Origin: Opitutales bacterium UBA2995
Lineage (GTDB): Bacteria; Verrucomicrobiota; Verrucomicrobiia; Opitutales; UBA2995
Length of the DNA: 64,000 nt
Reading direction: 5' to 3'
Assembly (NCBI GenBank): GCA_002346535.1
Contig: DDZZ01000063.1
Location: forward strand, 1 to 64,000
Part shown: piece by piece, positions 53,425 to 62,576 of the stretch
Layout: each line of letters starts with the position of its first letter
How positions within the stretch are numbered: position 1 is the first letter of the stretch
Notes under the pieces: model-generated
What the model saw: the letters and a program-made list of their open reading frames with translations, nothing else
Database searches by the model: none
What the model was told of the DNA's origin: nothing
Made by a program: the position numbers and the translations under genes

Positions 53425-53619
53425 CTAGGAGACGGCGTGATAGAAGACAAAGTCCAAGCCTATGCTTGGTTTAACATCGATACTGCTAATGGGTTTTCAA
53501 ATGGCAAGAAAGGGAAAGCAAAGGCGGCTGAAGAAATGACCAAAGAGCAAATTGCGGAAGCCCAGAAGCTCTCACGGGAAATGATTGAAGCCAATCCGAA
53601 ATTGATGGGGGAAGATTAA
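53425..53619 (+). pseudogene. C-terminal remnant of a Sel1-repeat protein
   Basis: The frame reads LGDGVIEDKVQAYAWFNI, DTANGFSNGKKGKAKAAEEM, TKEQIAEAQKLSREMIEANP and KLMGED, the standard last unit and tail of Sel1-like repeat proteins. The 5' part is gone; a GTG at 53437 would start only inside the repeat. The homologous tail occurs again at 55058-55120. Confidence 0.7.
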
Positions 53620-54026
53620 AGTGGGAACAGAGCAGTAAGTTTATCAAGAGAGCTAATAAAAGATAACCCTATGTTAATTAGAAAAAATCATAAAATCATT
53701 GATGGTATAACCCTCAAATAATGAAGAATTGAATTATGACAGATTGGAAATTTTGCAGGGGTTTTTGGATTATCTCAGTTATCGGCCTCCCTCTTCTTGA
53801 AGGCTTCACTATAGTTGGAGGCTTTATTTTTCCACTCTCACTTCGGGCATGCAAAGATCATTAATCAGCTGAAAAAACACCTTCCCTCCACAAACGTTGC
53901 CCAAAGGAGTAAATAGAACTTTATTATGAAACCGATTCATTAAGTTTACCATCATTACCTAGTCTTCCGAAAACATGTACATTTCCTTTCGATTCTGCTG
54001 TCTGTTATCAGTCTCTTGTTTGCCCT
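53620..54026. other. Intergenic region, no gene seen
   Basis: About 400 bases between the Sel1 remnant and the esterase. A 42-codon frame from the ATG at 53737 has a hydrophobic middle, but there is no other support for it. No hairpin terminator or element copy was recognised. The esterase promoter must lie here. Confidence 0.5.
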
Positions 54027-55088
54027 ATGTTCACTAAACACATACTCTTCTTTCTCTTCCTGGCTTCGTTTTCATTCCAGGTCAGTTACGCCCAAAACCA
54101 GGTATCCGACGAAGAACGTCTCGCCGCTTCCTTGGAACGTTTCCCGGCTAGCGATGCCAATAAAGAAGGTGAGCTAACCAGGGAAGAATGGCGCAATTTC
54201 AACAACCAGCGCCGTGCGCAACAGGAACCGCAGCAGGCCAAGAAGCCTGCACCTACACATGCGGACGTCACCTACGGGCCTCATGAAAGGCACGTGTTTG
54301 ATATATGGTTAACACCTTCCGATAAACCTACCCCACTCGTCATCTACATACACGGCGGAGGATTTCGTAACGGCAACAAAAACACCATCGCCGAAGATTC
54401 ATTGAAGCAATTTCAGGACGCCGGATTGTCTGTAGCCGCCATACACTACCGCTTATCCGGGACCGGCCCTTACCCTATTATGATGGAAGATGCGGCTCGC
54501 TGTCTGCAAACGATACGCAGCCGTGCTGATGAGTGGAACCTGGACTCCGACAAAGTTGCTTGCTACGGCGGATCGGCTGGTGCGGGTATTTCACTTTGGC
54601 TGGGCTTTCACGAAGACCTGGCCAACCCAGACAGTTCCGATCCTATCGCCCGGCAATCTACACGCATAACCGCCGTAGCCACCAGAAACGGTCAGTCGAC
54701 TTACGACCTCCGCACTTACCGGAAATGGTTTGAGGCACCCGAACTGCCCAATGGCGAAGCACACTTCCCTATGTTTGGAGTCACTGATTCATCTGAATGG
54801 GACTCCGATCATATTCAAAGTCTCATGGAGGATGCGTCTCCAATCACCCATCTCACAAATGACGACATTCCCGTTTACATGACCTACACCCGGGACAATG
54901 TTCCGGTGGATAAAAACACGCCTGCCGGCACCTGGGTTCATCACGTCTTACTCGGAATCAAACTGCAACATGCTATGAAAACACTAGACCTGGAATGCAG
55001 GATCAATTCACCTGATTACCCGGAAACCCGATACGGAAGTTTTGAGAACTTCTTAATTGCCAAACTCAAGACCTCTCACGGCAAATGA
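54027..55088 (+). CDS. Exported alpha/beta-hydrolase (esterase/lipase-like) with EF-hand-like N-terminus
   Basis: 353 residues. A signal peptide (HILFFLFLASFSFQVSYAQ) is followed by an EF-hand-like loop (SDANKEGELTREEWRNF, about residues 42-58) and an alpha/beta-hydrolase domain of the BD-FAE/HSL type: oxyanion HGGGF (about residues 108-112), nucleophile CYGGSAGAGISLW (Ser about 182) and YRLSGTGPYP. Such enzymes deacylate plant or algal polysaccharides or act as sulfatase-cluster esterases in PVC bacteria. The last residues (about KTSHGK) are read in the wrong frame of a Sel1 tail, so the true C-terminus appears cut and replaced. Confidence 0.85.
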   Translation: MFTKHILFFLFLASFSFQVSYAQNQVSDEERLAASLERFPASDANKEGELTREEWRNFNNQRRAQQEPQQAKKPAPTHADVTYGPHERHVFDIWLTPSDKPTPLVIYIHGGGFRNGNKNTIAEDSLKQFQDAGLSVAAIHYRLSGTGPYPIMMEDAARCLQTIRSRADEWNLDSDKVACYGGSAGAGISLWLGFHEDLANPDSSDPIARQSTRITAVATRNGQSTYDLRTYRKWFEAPELPNGEAHFPMFGVTDSSEWDSDHIQSLMEDASPITHLTNDDIPVYMTYTRDNVPVDKNTPAGTWVHHVLLGIKLQHAMKTLDLECRINSPDYPETRYGSFENFLIAKLKTSHGK

Positions 55089-55120
55089 TTAAAGCCAACC
55101 CAAAGTTGATGGGCGACTAG
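55058..55120 (+). pseudogene. Second copy of a Sel1-protein tail
   Basis: In the frame different from the overlapping esterase, the sequence reads QTQDLSRQMIKANPKLMGD followed by TAG. This matches AQKLSREMIEANPKLMGED at 53560-53619, and the DNA from the CTCTCACGG word (55073 and 53569) is clearly homologous over about 48 bases. It is the 3' tip of a Sel1 gene fused onto the end of the esterase. Confidence 0.7.
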
Positions 55121-55166
55121 CCCACTGCTACACCTGTCCTCGAAAAAATTGTTACCTTAATGGGCA
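55118..55166 (+). promoter_or_regulatory. Repeated upstream element, copy C
   Basis: TAGCCCACTGCTACACCTGTCC, then TCGAAAAAATTGTTACCTTAATGGGCAA. It shares its first 12 bases with copy D, GCTACACCTG with the sequence just before copy A, and the A-run plus CTTAATGGG core with A and B. It lies about 60 bases before the ATG of the DUF1552 gene at 55229. Confidence 0.45.
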
Positions 55167-55228
55167 ACCAGATCAAGACGTTAGTCTTGACTAAATTCCT
55201 TTTTTTTACAACACCAAAACTAAGATAT

Positions 55229-56566
55229 ATGATTAGCAGAAGAAATATGCTTAAAGGTGTTATGGCCAGCGGCATGGGTGCGGCTTTAGGTTCATCCTTT
55301 GTCCCTTCTGTGTTAGGGTCTATCGGAAACATATCGGGCGTCACTTCCAAGGCTAGACGTGTTGTCTTTTTCTTGCAGAACAACGGTTTTCATACCGCTG
55401 CGTGTATCCCCAAAGGAATGAAAGGCAGTGGTTCCCTGTCCGAAGCGACATTGCCCGAGTCGATAAAACCATTGGAACCGTATTTGGACAAAATGCATAT
55501 CATCAACGGTCTGCATGGTCTGCATACCAGCCCCACCCACAGTGCATATTTCGGTGCCCTCGGCGGATACCCCGGCGGCGAGCTCAGGGTTCCCATTGCA
55601 AAAACAATTGACTACACCCTAAGCAAGTTGCTGCCACAGACCATACTGCCTCATCTCAGAATCGGCATGGGCGACCTCTCCAGTATGGAAAGACAACCAA
55701 CCGTGGCTGCTTTGTCCGCTTCCGCTGCGGGGAAGCCACTCTACATGCATTGTAATCCCAATCATCTTTACCAAACATTATTTGGCAGCATTGCCGATGG
55801 CGACGTGAAGAAGAGATATGAAGCAAAATCTCGCATATTTGAGGCGGTGGAATCGGTTGCGGCTAAGGGGAAAAGCGGTTTGCACGAAAACGATTTGGCG
55901 CTCTATGAATCCTATGTTGACGGCTTCAGTGACATCAATGATCTGCGCGGCAAGCTCAGCTCTTATTCGGAGCAGCTCAAAAAACATCAACCGGAATATA
56001 CTGAAAAGTATCTTTCACCGCAGTATGAAACAGATTGGCATGACGCCCTTCTGGATATTGGTATTTCTTCACTGAAATCTGGTTTGACGAATACCCTGAC
56101 CATCGCATCAGGACGCGGGGATGTCTGGGGATCATGGGAAGGCCTGGGAATAGAAACCACAGGTCACTTTTTAGGGCACATGGGACAGGAAGGAAATCCC
56201 ATCTGGCATAAAATCCGCAACTACAACTGCCGCATGCTGGTGAAACTCATGAAATCCCTCGAATCCGTGCCTGAGGGAGACGGAACGATGATGGACAATA
56301 CACTCATTGTCTACACCAGCAATAACGCTGATAAGCAGCACACGGATGGCTCTACTTGGCCATTCATCCTGTTGGGGAACTGCGGTGGACAATTCAAGAC
56401 GGGTGAATTTACCCAGTTCAGCGGCAGCGGGAAACGACCGATCAATGCCCTCTACGCGACCATACTTCATGCCATTGGCGCTCCTTGTGACCGCTACAAT
56501 ATGAGCGAGACCACCGCCCACAAGTACGATTCTGGAATCGGCCCCATAGAAGAATTACTAGTTTAA
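55229..56566 (+). CDS. DUF1552 exported protein
   Basis: 445 residues from the ATG at 55229, preferred over the open frame's earlier start at 55160 because it places a twin-arginine-like signal (SRRNMLKGVMASGMGAALGS) at the N-terminus. The mature protein has the DUF1552 hallmarks: VVFFLQNNGFHTAACIP near the start, LHGLHTSPTHSAYFGALGG, NTLIVYTSNNADKQHTDGST and a C-terminal HAIGAPCDRYNM. DUF1552 proteins almost always pair with DUF1592-type cytochromes in Planctomycetes and Verrucomicrobia, as here. The biochemical role is unknown. It is probably exported by the Tat system. Confidence 0.9.
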   Translation: MISRRNMLKGVMASGMGAALGSSFVPSVLGSIGNISGVTSKARRVVFFLQNNGFHTAACIPKGMKGSGSLSEATLPESIKPLEPYLDKMHIINGLHGLHTSPTHSAYFGALGGYPGGELRVPIAKTIDYTLSKLLPQTILPHLRIGMGDLSSMERQPTVAALSASAAGKPLYMHCNPNHLYQTLFGSIADGDVKKRYEAKSRIFEAVESVAAKGKSGLHENDLALYESYVDGFSDINDLRGKLSSYSEQLKKHQPEYTEKYLSPQYETDWHDALLDIGISSLKSGLTNTLTIASGRGDVWGSWEGLGIETTGHFLGHMGQEGNPIWHKIRNYNCRMLVKLMKSLESVPEGDGTMMDNTLIVYTSNNADKQHTDGSTWPFILLGNCGGQFKTGEFTQFSGSGKRPINALYATILHAIGAPCDRYNMSETTAHKYDSGIGPIEELLV

Positions 56567-56606
56567 AATAAATAGAACTATTTGTTTAAGAAAACAGGAA
56601 GCAACT

Positions 56607-59579
56607 ATGGTTCTAGGAAGGTTTGCCCGCGTTGTATTTTTTATAACGGCGGCCATAATGGTGCATTGTTCGTTTATACTGCTCAATCTTGAAGCAGATG
56701 AATCAACGAAGTTTATAAGCCGGGTCGATCCGTTTTTGTTTAAGTACTGCGCCTCCTGTCATGACGACGTCGAGCGAAAAGGTGATGTGTCCTTTGATGA
56801 TTTGTACGAGATCAATCCGGCCAACACCCGCCTGTGGAAAAGTATTTGGGAGCAGGTAGCTCTGAAACAAATGCCTCCTAAGAAGAAAAAGACTCAGCCG
56901 CAGCTCGAGGAGCGCCATAAAATGACCGAATTAATTGTGGCAGAATTGCAACGCGTCCTGAGGGACAAGGGTGGTTTTCATGACCACCTTCACCCGTCCA
57001 AAGGCAATCTCTTGGATCATGATTTATTGTTTGGAGAATTGCCAAAGAACCTGGAACCGGCATCTTCTCTGGCTCGCATTTGGCGCCTGCATCCACAGGA
57101 GCACTTTACCAGACTCAACGAACTGGTAACAATTGAACCTCCCTACAACCCCGAAAAACCCGGTGCGAGAGCCCGTGGAGACCATGTTCCCGCAAGTAGT
57201 AGAGCCGGGACCAACATTTACCTTGGCCTTCACGACGTGATTGACTGGATAGGCACAAGTTTCTCTCTTCATCACGGCCTCAAAAAAATCACTCCCATAT
57301 TAAGTACAAAAGTAAAACGTGGGCTGCAGCACTACCCCTACCTGTATTCAGTCAACAGCGCTGAAACCTTACGCATTGCCAACGATGCGGAAGCGATCAT
57401 TCGCTTTATGGCCTTCGGCCCCGACGCCAACGCTTTTCAGTTTGCCGATCATGTGTCAGATATAGATGAAAAACACAAAGGGATAGCGATCTACAAAGGA
57501 CGAACAATTCAAACCAAGCACGGCGTTCCCGAGGGAGTCTTTTACTACAATAAATCGAAGCGGCCGATCACGCCGATCTATGATTTGATGGCCAAACCCG
57601 GTGTTAATGATAAGCGACTCAAGGCAGCCGCCGATTTTCTGTTCGAAGCCTTGACGCTGCGACCACCGACTAATGAGGAAAGTGCCTCATATCTCAGAAT
57701 CCTCAAAAAATCCATCGCAGACCTTGGCAAAGAAGAAGGTATCATCCTGGGCCTAGCACCGATTTTCCTTGATCGCGCCGCTCTCTTCCGCACAGAACTC
57801 TGTGAAACAGAGACACCCGACAAGTATGGTCGCGTCATGTTACAGGGTCAGGAATTGGCTTTGGCCATAAATGCAGCTTTTTCTTATATTGGCCCAGACA
57901 TGAAACTCAAACACGCGCTTGAGGATGGGCGTTTGAAGACCAGGGAGGATGTCAAAAGAGAAGTCACCCGCATGCTAAACGATGACACTATTCGCAAACC
58001 TGTAATTCTGCGTTTTTTTAGAGAGTATTTTGATTACGACCTCGCCAGTAAAGTTGATAAAGATGATATATTGCTGAAAAAGGCTGGTGGCGGGAGCAGT
58101 AGCAAGGCAAACCGCCAACTCATGGTTGAAATGGCTGCCAACACAGACCGCCTGGTGGAATTGATTTTGAAGGAAGACAAAAATGTCCTTTCTGAATTAC
58201 TGACCACTGACCGGGCTATCATGCCTAAAAATGTCAGGGATGAGGGATACTTTCGGGAATTGAGCAAAGACGGCAAAATAGTGGATGAAAATGGCAATCC
58301 GCTTTTTGTTCTAGAAGGCAACAAGTTTGTGAGCGTGCATGAGAAGGACAAAGTTCTTCTGCCTGTACAAGCCAAAGACTTGCCGGGATTTATAGTGGAT
58401 AACACAGATGCAAAAGTCATTGGTGAGTGGACTACATCCAGCCATTCAAAACACCGTGTGGGTTCGAATTATCTCATTACTGAAGACCAAAGCAATAAAG
58501 TGATTTATCCCGTGAACTTTCCCAAAGCGGGTAAGTACGAAGTGCGTATCATACTCCCGAAGGACGAACCAAAAGTCTCCATCAGAATATTGGTGATTGT
58601 CCGCCATAAAGGCGGAGAAAAAAAATATCGTATCAACCCAAAGATAAACGGCTCTTTTCTGAAGCGTAGGTCGGATAGTAATTTTCAATCCTTGGGCTTT
58701 TTTGAATTTCCAGCTGGTCCATGGGATGCGGTCGAAGTTTCTGCCCAGGACGGCGACGTTTCCTTACATGAATTCGATGGCGACACAGGTGTGGTGGTGG
58801 TTGCCGATGCGGTTCAGTTTCTAGAAGCACGCGCTCCCCAAGTTATTGAAAAAGAAACAAAACTCGCCATGAAACCCGGCAGTAAGGCTATCCATGTAAG
58901 GCTTCAAGAATACGGCGAAATCTCTGGCCGTAGCAAATCCGATGCCCCCCTCCGCGCTTCAACTGAGAGGCATCTTATCAAACTTCCTGCTGAACAGCGC
59001 ATGGGAATCCTTACTCATCCCAACTGGCTGGTAGCTCACTCTGATGCCATGGATAATCACGTCATCTTGCGTGGTAAATGGATTCGCGAGCGCCTTTTGG
59101 GCGGCGCCATTGCAGATGTGCCGATTACGGTAGATGCGTTGTTGCCGGATGAACCTGAAGAAACACTGCGTCACCGTATGCGAGTGACTCGAGAACAATC
59201 TTGTTGGACATGCCACCAGAAAATGGATCCGCTGGGTTTACCCTTTGAAATGTTTAACCATGCTGGGCTTTTCCGTACCACTGAACTTGGAAACCCCGTC
59301 AATACTAAAGGAGAAATCACAAACAGCGGTGAAGCATCACTGGATGGGCCGGTCAACAATGCCCTGGAAATGATCGAAAAACTCTCTCGCAGTGAGCGTG
59401 TGAAGCAGGTTTTTGTACGCCATGTATTCCGCTACTGGATGGGTCGAAATGAAACAATCAACGATGCTCCTGTTCTGCAGGATGCCTACAAGGCTTATGT
59501 TGAAAATGATGGTAGCATGAAGGCCTTACTCATATCACTGCTAACTTCAGACTCATTTCTTTATCGGAAGGTTCAGTAA
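56607..59579 (+). CDS. DUF1592/DUF1588-type exported cytochrome c with a golvesin-like domain
   Basis: 990 residues, starting with a signal/anchor helix. A haem c motif (KYCASCHDD, Cys48-Cys51-His52) is followed by DUF1587-like sequence and, from about residue 330, DUF1595/DUF1592 parts (LFEALTLRPPTNEESASYL, TELCETETPDKYGRVMLQG, ILRFFREYFDYD). The DUF1588 part has CWTCHQKMDPLGLPFEMFN (about residue 863), a second CXXCH. The end matches DUF1585 (VFVRHVFRYWMGR). Between DUF1592 and DUF1588, residues about 598-740, lies a beta-rich insert: VIGEWTTSSHSKHRVGSNYL, FPKAGKYEVRIILP and GVVVVADAVQFLEA. This resembles the golvesin/xanthan-lyase C-terminal domain. A Shine-Dalgarno-like AGGAAG precedes the ATG. 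It follows the DUF1552 gene by 40 bases. Confidence 0.88.
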   Translation: MVLGRFARVVFFITAAIMVHCSFILLNLEADESTKFISRVDPFLFKYCASCHDDVERKGDVSFDDLYEINPANTRLWKSIWEQVALKQMPPKKKKTQPQLEERHKMTELIVAELQRVLRDKGGFHDHLHPSKGNLLDHDLLFGELPKNLEPASSLARIWRLHPQEHFTRLNELVTIEPPYNPEKPGARARGDHVPASSRAGTNIYLGLHDVIDWIGTSFSLHHGLKKITPILSTKVKRGLQHYPYLYSVNSAETLRIANDAEAIIRFMAFGPDANAFQFADHVSDIDEKHKGIAIYKGRTIQTKHGVPEGVFYYNKSKRPITPIYDLMAKPGVNDKRLKAAADFLFEALTLRPPTNEESASYLRILKKSIADLGKEEGIILGLAPIFLDRAALFRTELCETETPDKYGRVMLQGQELALAINAAFSYIGPDMKLKHALEDGRLKTREDVKREVTRMLNDDTIRKPVILRFFREYFDYDLASKVDKDDILLKKAGGGSSSKANRQLMVEMAANTDRLVELILKEDKNVLSELLTTDRAIMPKNVRDEGYFRELSKDGKIVDENGNPLFVLEGNKFVSVHEKDKVLLPVQAKDLPGFIVDNTDAKVIGEWTTSSHSKHRVGSNYLITEDQSNKVIYPVNFPKAGKYEVRIILPKDEPKVSIRILVIVRHKGGEKKYRINPKINGSFLKRRSDSNFQSLGFFEFPAGPWDAVEVSAQDGDVSLHEFDGDTGVVVVADAVQFLEARAPQVIEKETKLAMKPGSKAIHVRLQEYGEISGRSKSDAPLRASTERHLIKLPAEQRMGILTHPNWLVAHSDAMDNHVILRGKWIRERLLGGAIADVPITVDALLPDEPEETLRHRMRVTREQSCWTCHQKMDPLGLPFEMFNHAGLFRTTELGNPVNTKGEITNSGEASLDGPVNNALEMIEKLSRSERVKQVFVRHVFRYWMGRNETINDAPVLQDAYKAYVENDGSMKALLISLLTSDSFLYRKVQ

Positions 59580-59621
59580 AGGCATGCGCATTTTAAATGA
59601 AAAGTGGTATTAACCAACGTT

Positions 59622-59786
59622 ATGAAACGAATTGGACTCATAGGACTGGGCGAGATGGGAATCGGACAGTTAGCATCCAGTTACGAGCCAACCGCCAAAG
59701 CATTGAAGAAGGATGGTTACGAAGGTGTGATCTCCCTTGAAAGTGTTTATTGCCCGGAAGGCTGTACCTTTGAGGATGGATTCGTG
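59622..59786 (+). pseudogene. Chimeric remnant of a dehydrogenase start and an isomerase end
   Basis: The ATG opens with MKRIGLIGLGEMGIG, the start of an NAD-binding beta-hydroxyacid or Gfo/Idh-like dehydrogenase. It then runs directly into YEPTAKALKKDGYEGVISLE and SVYCPEGCTFEDGF, the closing segment of a sugar-phosphate isomerase/epimerase TIM barrel. The two halves belong to different families, so an internal deletion has fused their ends. After it the frame enters TonB-receptor DNA in the wrong frame. Confidence 0.65.
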
Positions 59787-59826
59787 CCTCGGTTGGTTTG
59801 TTTAAACGGATATTCGGCTAACTCAA

Positions 59827-60818
59827 ATGTCCCAGGTACGTATTCGAATAAATTCTTTTTCGGGAAATATCGGTCTCCGCGTTGTCAAAACGGATCAATT
59901 TTCCCGCGGCAATACCCCTGATATTACAAAGATCACCTGGGAGCCCGAAGCAGGAGCGGTTACTAAGATACCTGCTGGAGAGGATGTAGTGGTAAATCGT
60001 TCGTATACTGATTTCCTTCCTAGCGCTAATCTCCGGATGAACGTGAGTGATGATGTGATCGTGCGATTTGCGGCGTCCCGTACAATGGCGCGGCCAAGTT
60101 TGGCGCAAATAACGCCCACCGCATCAGCGAACGGAAACAACCAAACAATTACGAGGCAGAATCCGCTTCTAGATCCCTTTCGATCCAATAATTTTGATTT
60201 GGGTACTGAATGGTATATTGGCGATAGCGGACTGATTTCTGTAACGGCATTCTACAAGGATATCGTTTCCCTGATACGAGATGATACATCTATAGTCAAT
60301 TTGCCGATCATCGTTCTACTTTCAGATGGCACTACAAGTATAGAAAATCGGGAATTTACAATTAACGAACCTGTCAATGGCGAGGGGGTAACTCTCAGCG
60401 GCTTTGAGGTTTCCTATCAACAACCTCTTGATTTTCTACCAATCGAAGGTTTTGGCGTTCTCGCGAATTATACCTTCATCGATAACTCAGACCCGGAACA
60501 GCTTACCGCGGCATCTAAGAACAACTTCAATCTAAGTGGCTACTATGAGAAAAATCGCGTAGCATTTCGATTGTCCTATACTTGGCGTGACGGGTTTCTA
60601 ACAAATCCTGGAACTCTAACTAACGATGGCCAAATGGCCCAACCATTTGGAGTATTGGATGGAAATCTTACTTTCGATGTCAATGAGAGATTTTCCTTGG
60701 TCGTCGAGGCTAAAATATCCTGGATGAGGCAACTATTAGCCGAACATTAGTCAATTTGCCGCATCAGTATTATGATACCGGTCGGCGCATCTTGTTCGGC
60801 GTAAAAAGTCGTTTCTAA
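59827..60818 (+). pseudogene. 3' fragment of a TonB-dependent receptor, frameshifted
   Basis: The open part (59827-60750) is the C-terminal third of a large TonB-dependent receptor: FSGNIGLRVVKTD, DFLPSANLRMNVSDDVIVRF, AASRTMARPSLAQI, FDLGTEWYIGD and the GEGVTLSGFEVSYQQPLDF strand pair. At 60712-60715 four A are found where five would keep the frame. With five, the sequence continues VVEAKNILDEATISRTL and ends YYDTGRRILFGVKSRF at a stop at 60816-60818, a proper barrel end. Without the extra base the protein ends early in LLAEH. The signal, plug and first strands are missing. Confidence 0.75.
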
Positions 60819-61082
60819 AAGTAGTCTGAAATCAAGGAATCTTAAGGCCGGCCTCGTTTTACGGTTCCGGTACGGACCCACCTGGATAAGCAAATGTCTT
60901 TTCTTCTGGTGAGTTTTCAAAGTGCCGATTATGAGGCCTATGCAGAGATGACAGGAAATGACGGCGAGCAAATGATAGGAATTTGCTTGTGGTGATGCCG
61001 ACTTTGTCTCGGTATAGCGGCGAAGCCGCAGAGGTGGGGGTTTACGGTGAATTTGTTTCGGCGCCAAAATTCGATTAAGATC

Positions 61083-62525
61083 ATGATCAAGATTACAACA
61101 ATGTTACTGTTTCTCTCACTGGTATCTCTTACCCGTGTCACAGCCGAACGGCCGAACATCGTATTTTTTCTGATCGACGATCTGGGGTACATGGACATCG
61201 GTGCCAATAATCCGGATACGTTTTACGAAACACCTAATATCGATGCACTGGCTACAAGCGGAATGCGATTCACGGATGGTTACGCAGCGAACCCGGTTTG
61301 CAGCCCTACGCGTTACAGCATCATGACTGGTAAGTATCCGAGTCGAGTGGACGCCACCAACTTTTTCAGCGGAAAGCGGGAAGGCTTGTTCAAACCAGCG
61401 CCACTCCATGATCGCATGCCTCTCGACGAAATAACTCTAGCGGATGCGCTTAAAAAAGCTGGCTACAAAACGTTCTTTGCGGGGAAATGGCACCTGGGAC
61501 CCACTGAGGAATACTGGCCAGAAAACCGCGGCTTCGACACCAACATAGGTGGTTGGCGACCCGGAGGCCCTTGGGGAGGAGACAACTACTTTTCACCCTA
61601 TGAAAATCCTCGCATCGAGGACGGACCCAAAGGGGAGTACCTAACTCATCGATTGGCGAGTGAAACTATCGAATTTATAAAATCCAATAAGGACGGCCCA
61701 TTTCTGGCTTACTTGTCGTTTTACACCGTACACACACCTCTAATGGCTCCATGGCAACTCGTTCGGAAGTACATGAGGAAGACGGAGACTCTCGGTCTCA
61801 TCGGGAAACAAGAATTTGCGACCGAGGAGCAAGTGTTGCCCATTCAGCGGAAACGGATGGTGCGTATTTCACAACAGCATGCAATCTATGCTGCCATGGT
61901 TGAAGCAATGGACACCAACGTCGGACGTGTGCTCGACGTATTGAAGGACTTGGGAATTGAGGACAATACAGTCGTCTGTTTCACTTCGGACAACGGCGGA
62001 CTCTCCACCAGCGAGGGGCTACCGACTTCCAACCTGCCTCTCCGCGGCGGAAAAGGATGGACCTACGAGGGAGGTATTAGAGAACCGTATCTTATCCGAT
62101 GGCCAGGCGTAACAAAACCAGGCGGTGTAAACAGTGATCCCGTCTGCAGTATCGACTTTTTCGCTACGCTATTAGAGATCGCAGAGATCGATTTCGAACA
62201 TGAGGTTGACGGGGTGTCACTCGTTCCGATTCTTCGGGGAAATAGGCCGATCGATCGAGAGGCGCTCTACTGGCACTACCCACATTACAGCAATCAAGGT
62301 GGCATTCCCTCCGGGGCAATTCGTATGGGCGATTGGAAACTCATTGAACGCTATGAGGATGGACAGCTGCACCTCTATAATTTGAAAAATGACATCGGTG
62401 AAAAAACAGATCTGGCTGTGATGCAACCGAACCGTGTCGCTTCCATGAAATCTAAACTCCACGCCTGGTACAAGGAGGTCGACGCAAAATTTCTTCAACC
62501 TAAGGACCCGTGGAAACCGGAATGA
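61083..62525 (+). CDS. Exported sulfatase (arylsulfatase family S1)
   Basis: 480 residues from the ATG at 61083, chosen because it gives a clean signal peptide (MIKITTMLLFLSLVSLTRVT, cut before ERPN); an earlier start at 61047 adds a charged leader. The catalytic Cys73 lies in NPVCSPTRYSIMTGKYPSR, the C-x-P-x-R site converted to formylglycine. Metal ligands are in DDLGYMD and SDNGG, and GKWHLG and VDGVSLVPILRG are also conserved. It would hydrolyse sulfate esters on polysaccharides outside the cytoplasm. Together with a crotonase and a second sulfatase it forms the right end of the accessory region. Confidence 0.93.
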   Translation: MIKITTMLLFLSLVSLTRVTAERPNIVFFLIDDLGYMDIGANNPDTFYETPNIDALATSGMRFTDGYAANPVCSPTRYSIMTGKYPSRVDATNFFSGKREGLFKPAPLHDRMPLDEITLADALKKAGYKTFFAGKWHLGPTEEYWPENRGFDTNIGGWRPGGPWGGDNYFSPYENPRIEDGPKGEYLTHRLASETIEFIKSNKDGPFLAYLSFYTVHTPLMAPWQLVRKYMRKTETLGLIGKQEFATEEQVLPIQRKRMVRISQQHAIYAAMVEAMDTNVGRVLDVLKDLGIEDNTVVCFTSDNGGLSTSEGLPTSNLPLRGGKGWTYEGGIREPYLIRWPGVTKPGGVNSDPVCSIDFFATLLEIAEIDFEHEVDGVSLVPILRGNRPIDREALYWHYPHYSNQGGIPSGAIRMGDWKLIERYEDGQLHLYNLKNDIGEKTDLAVMQPNRVASMKSKLHAWYKEVDAKFLQPKDPWKPE

Positions 62526-62576
62526 AATTTATCCGCAGTCAATCGAATAACTAAAAATTACTCTTCTGTAAGTCTT

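Noticed and set aside
53737..53865. 42-codon frame with a hydrophobic middle
   Set aside because: No ribosome-binding site, no recognisable family and no operon context.
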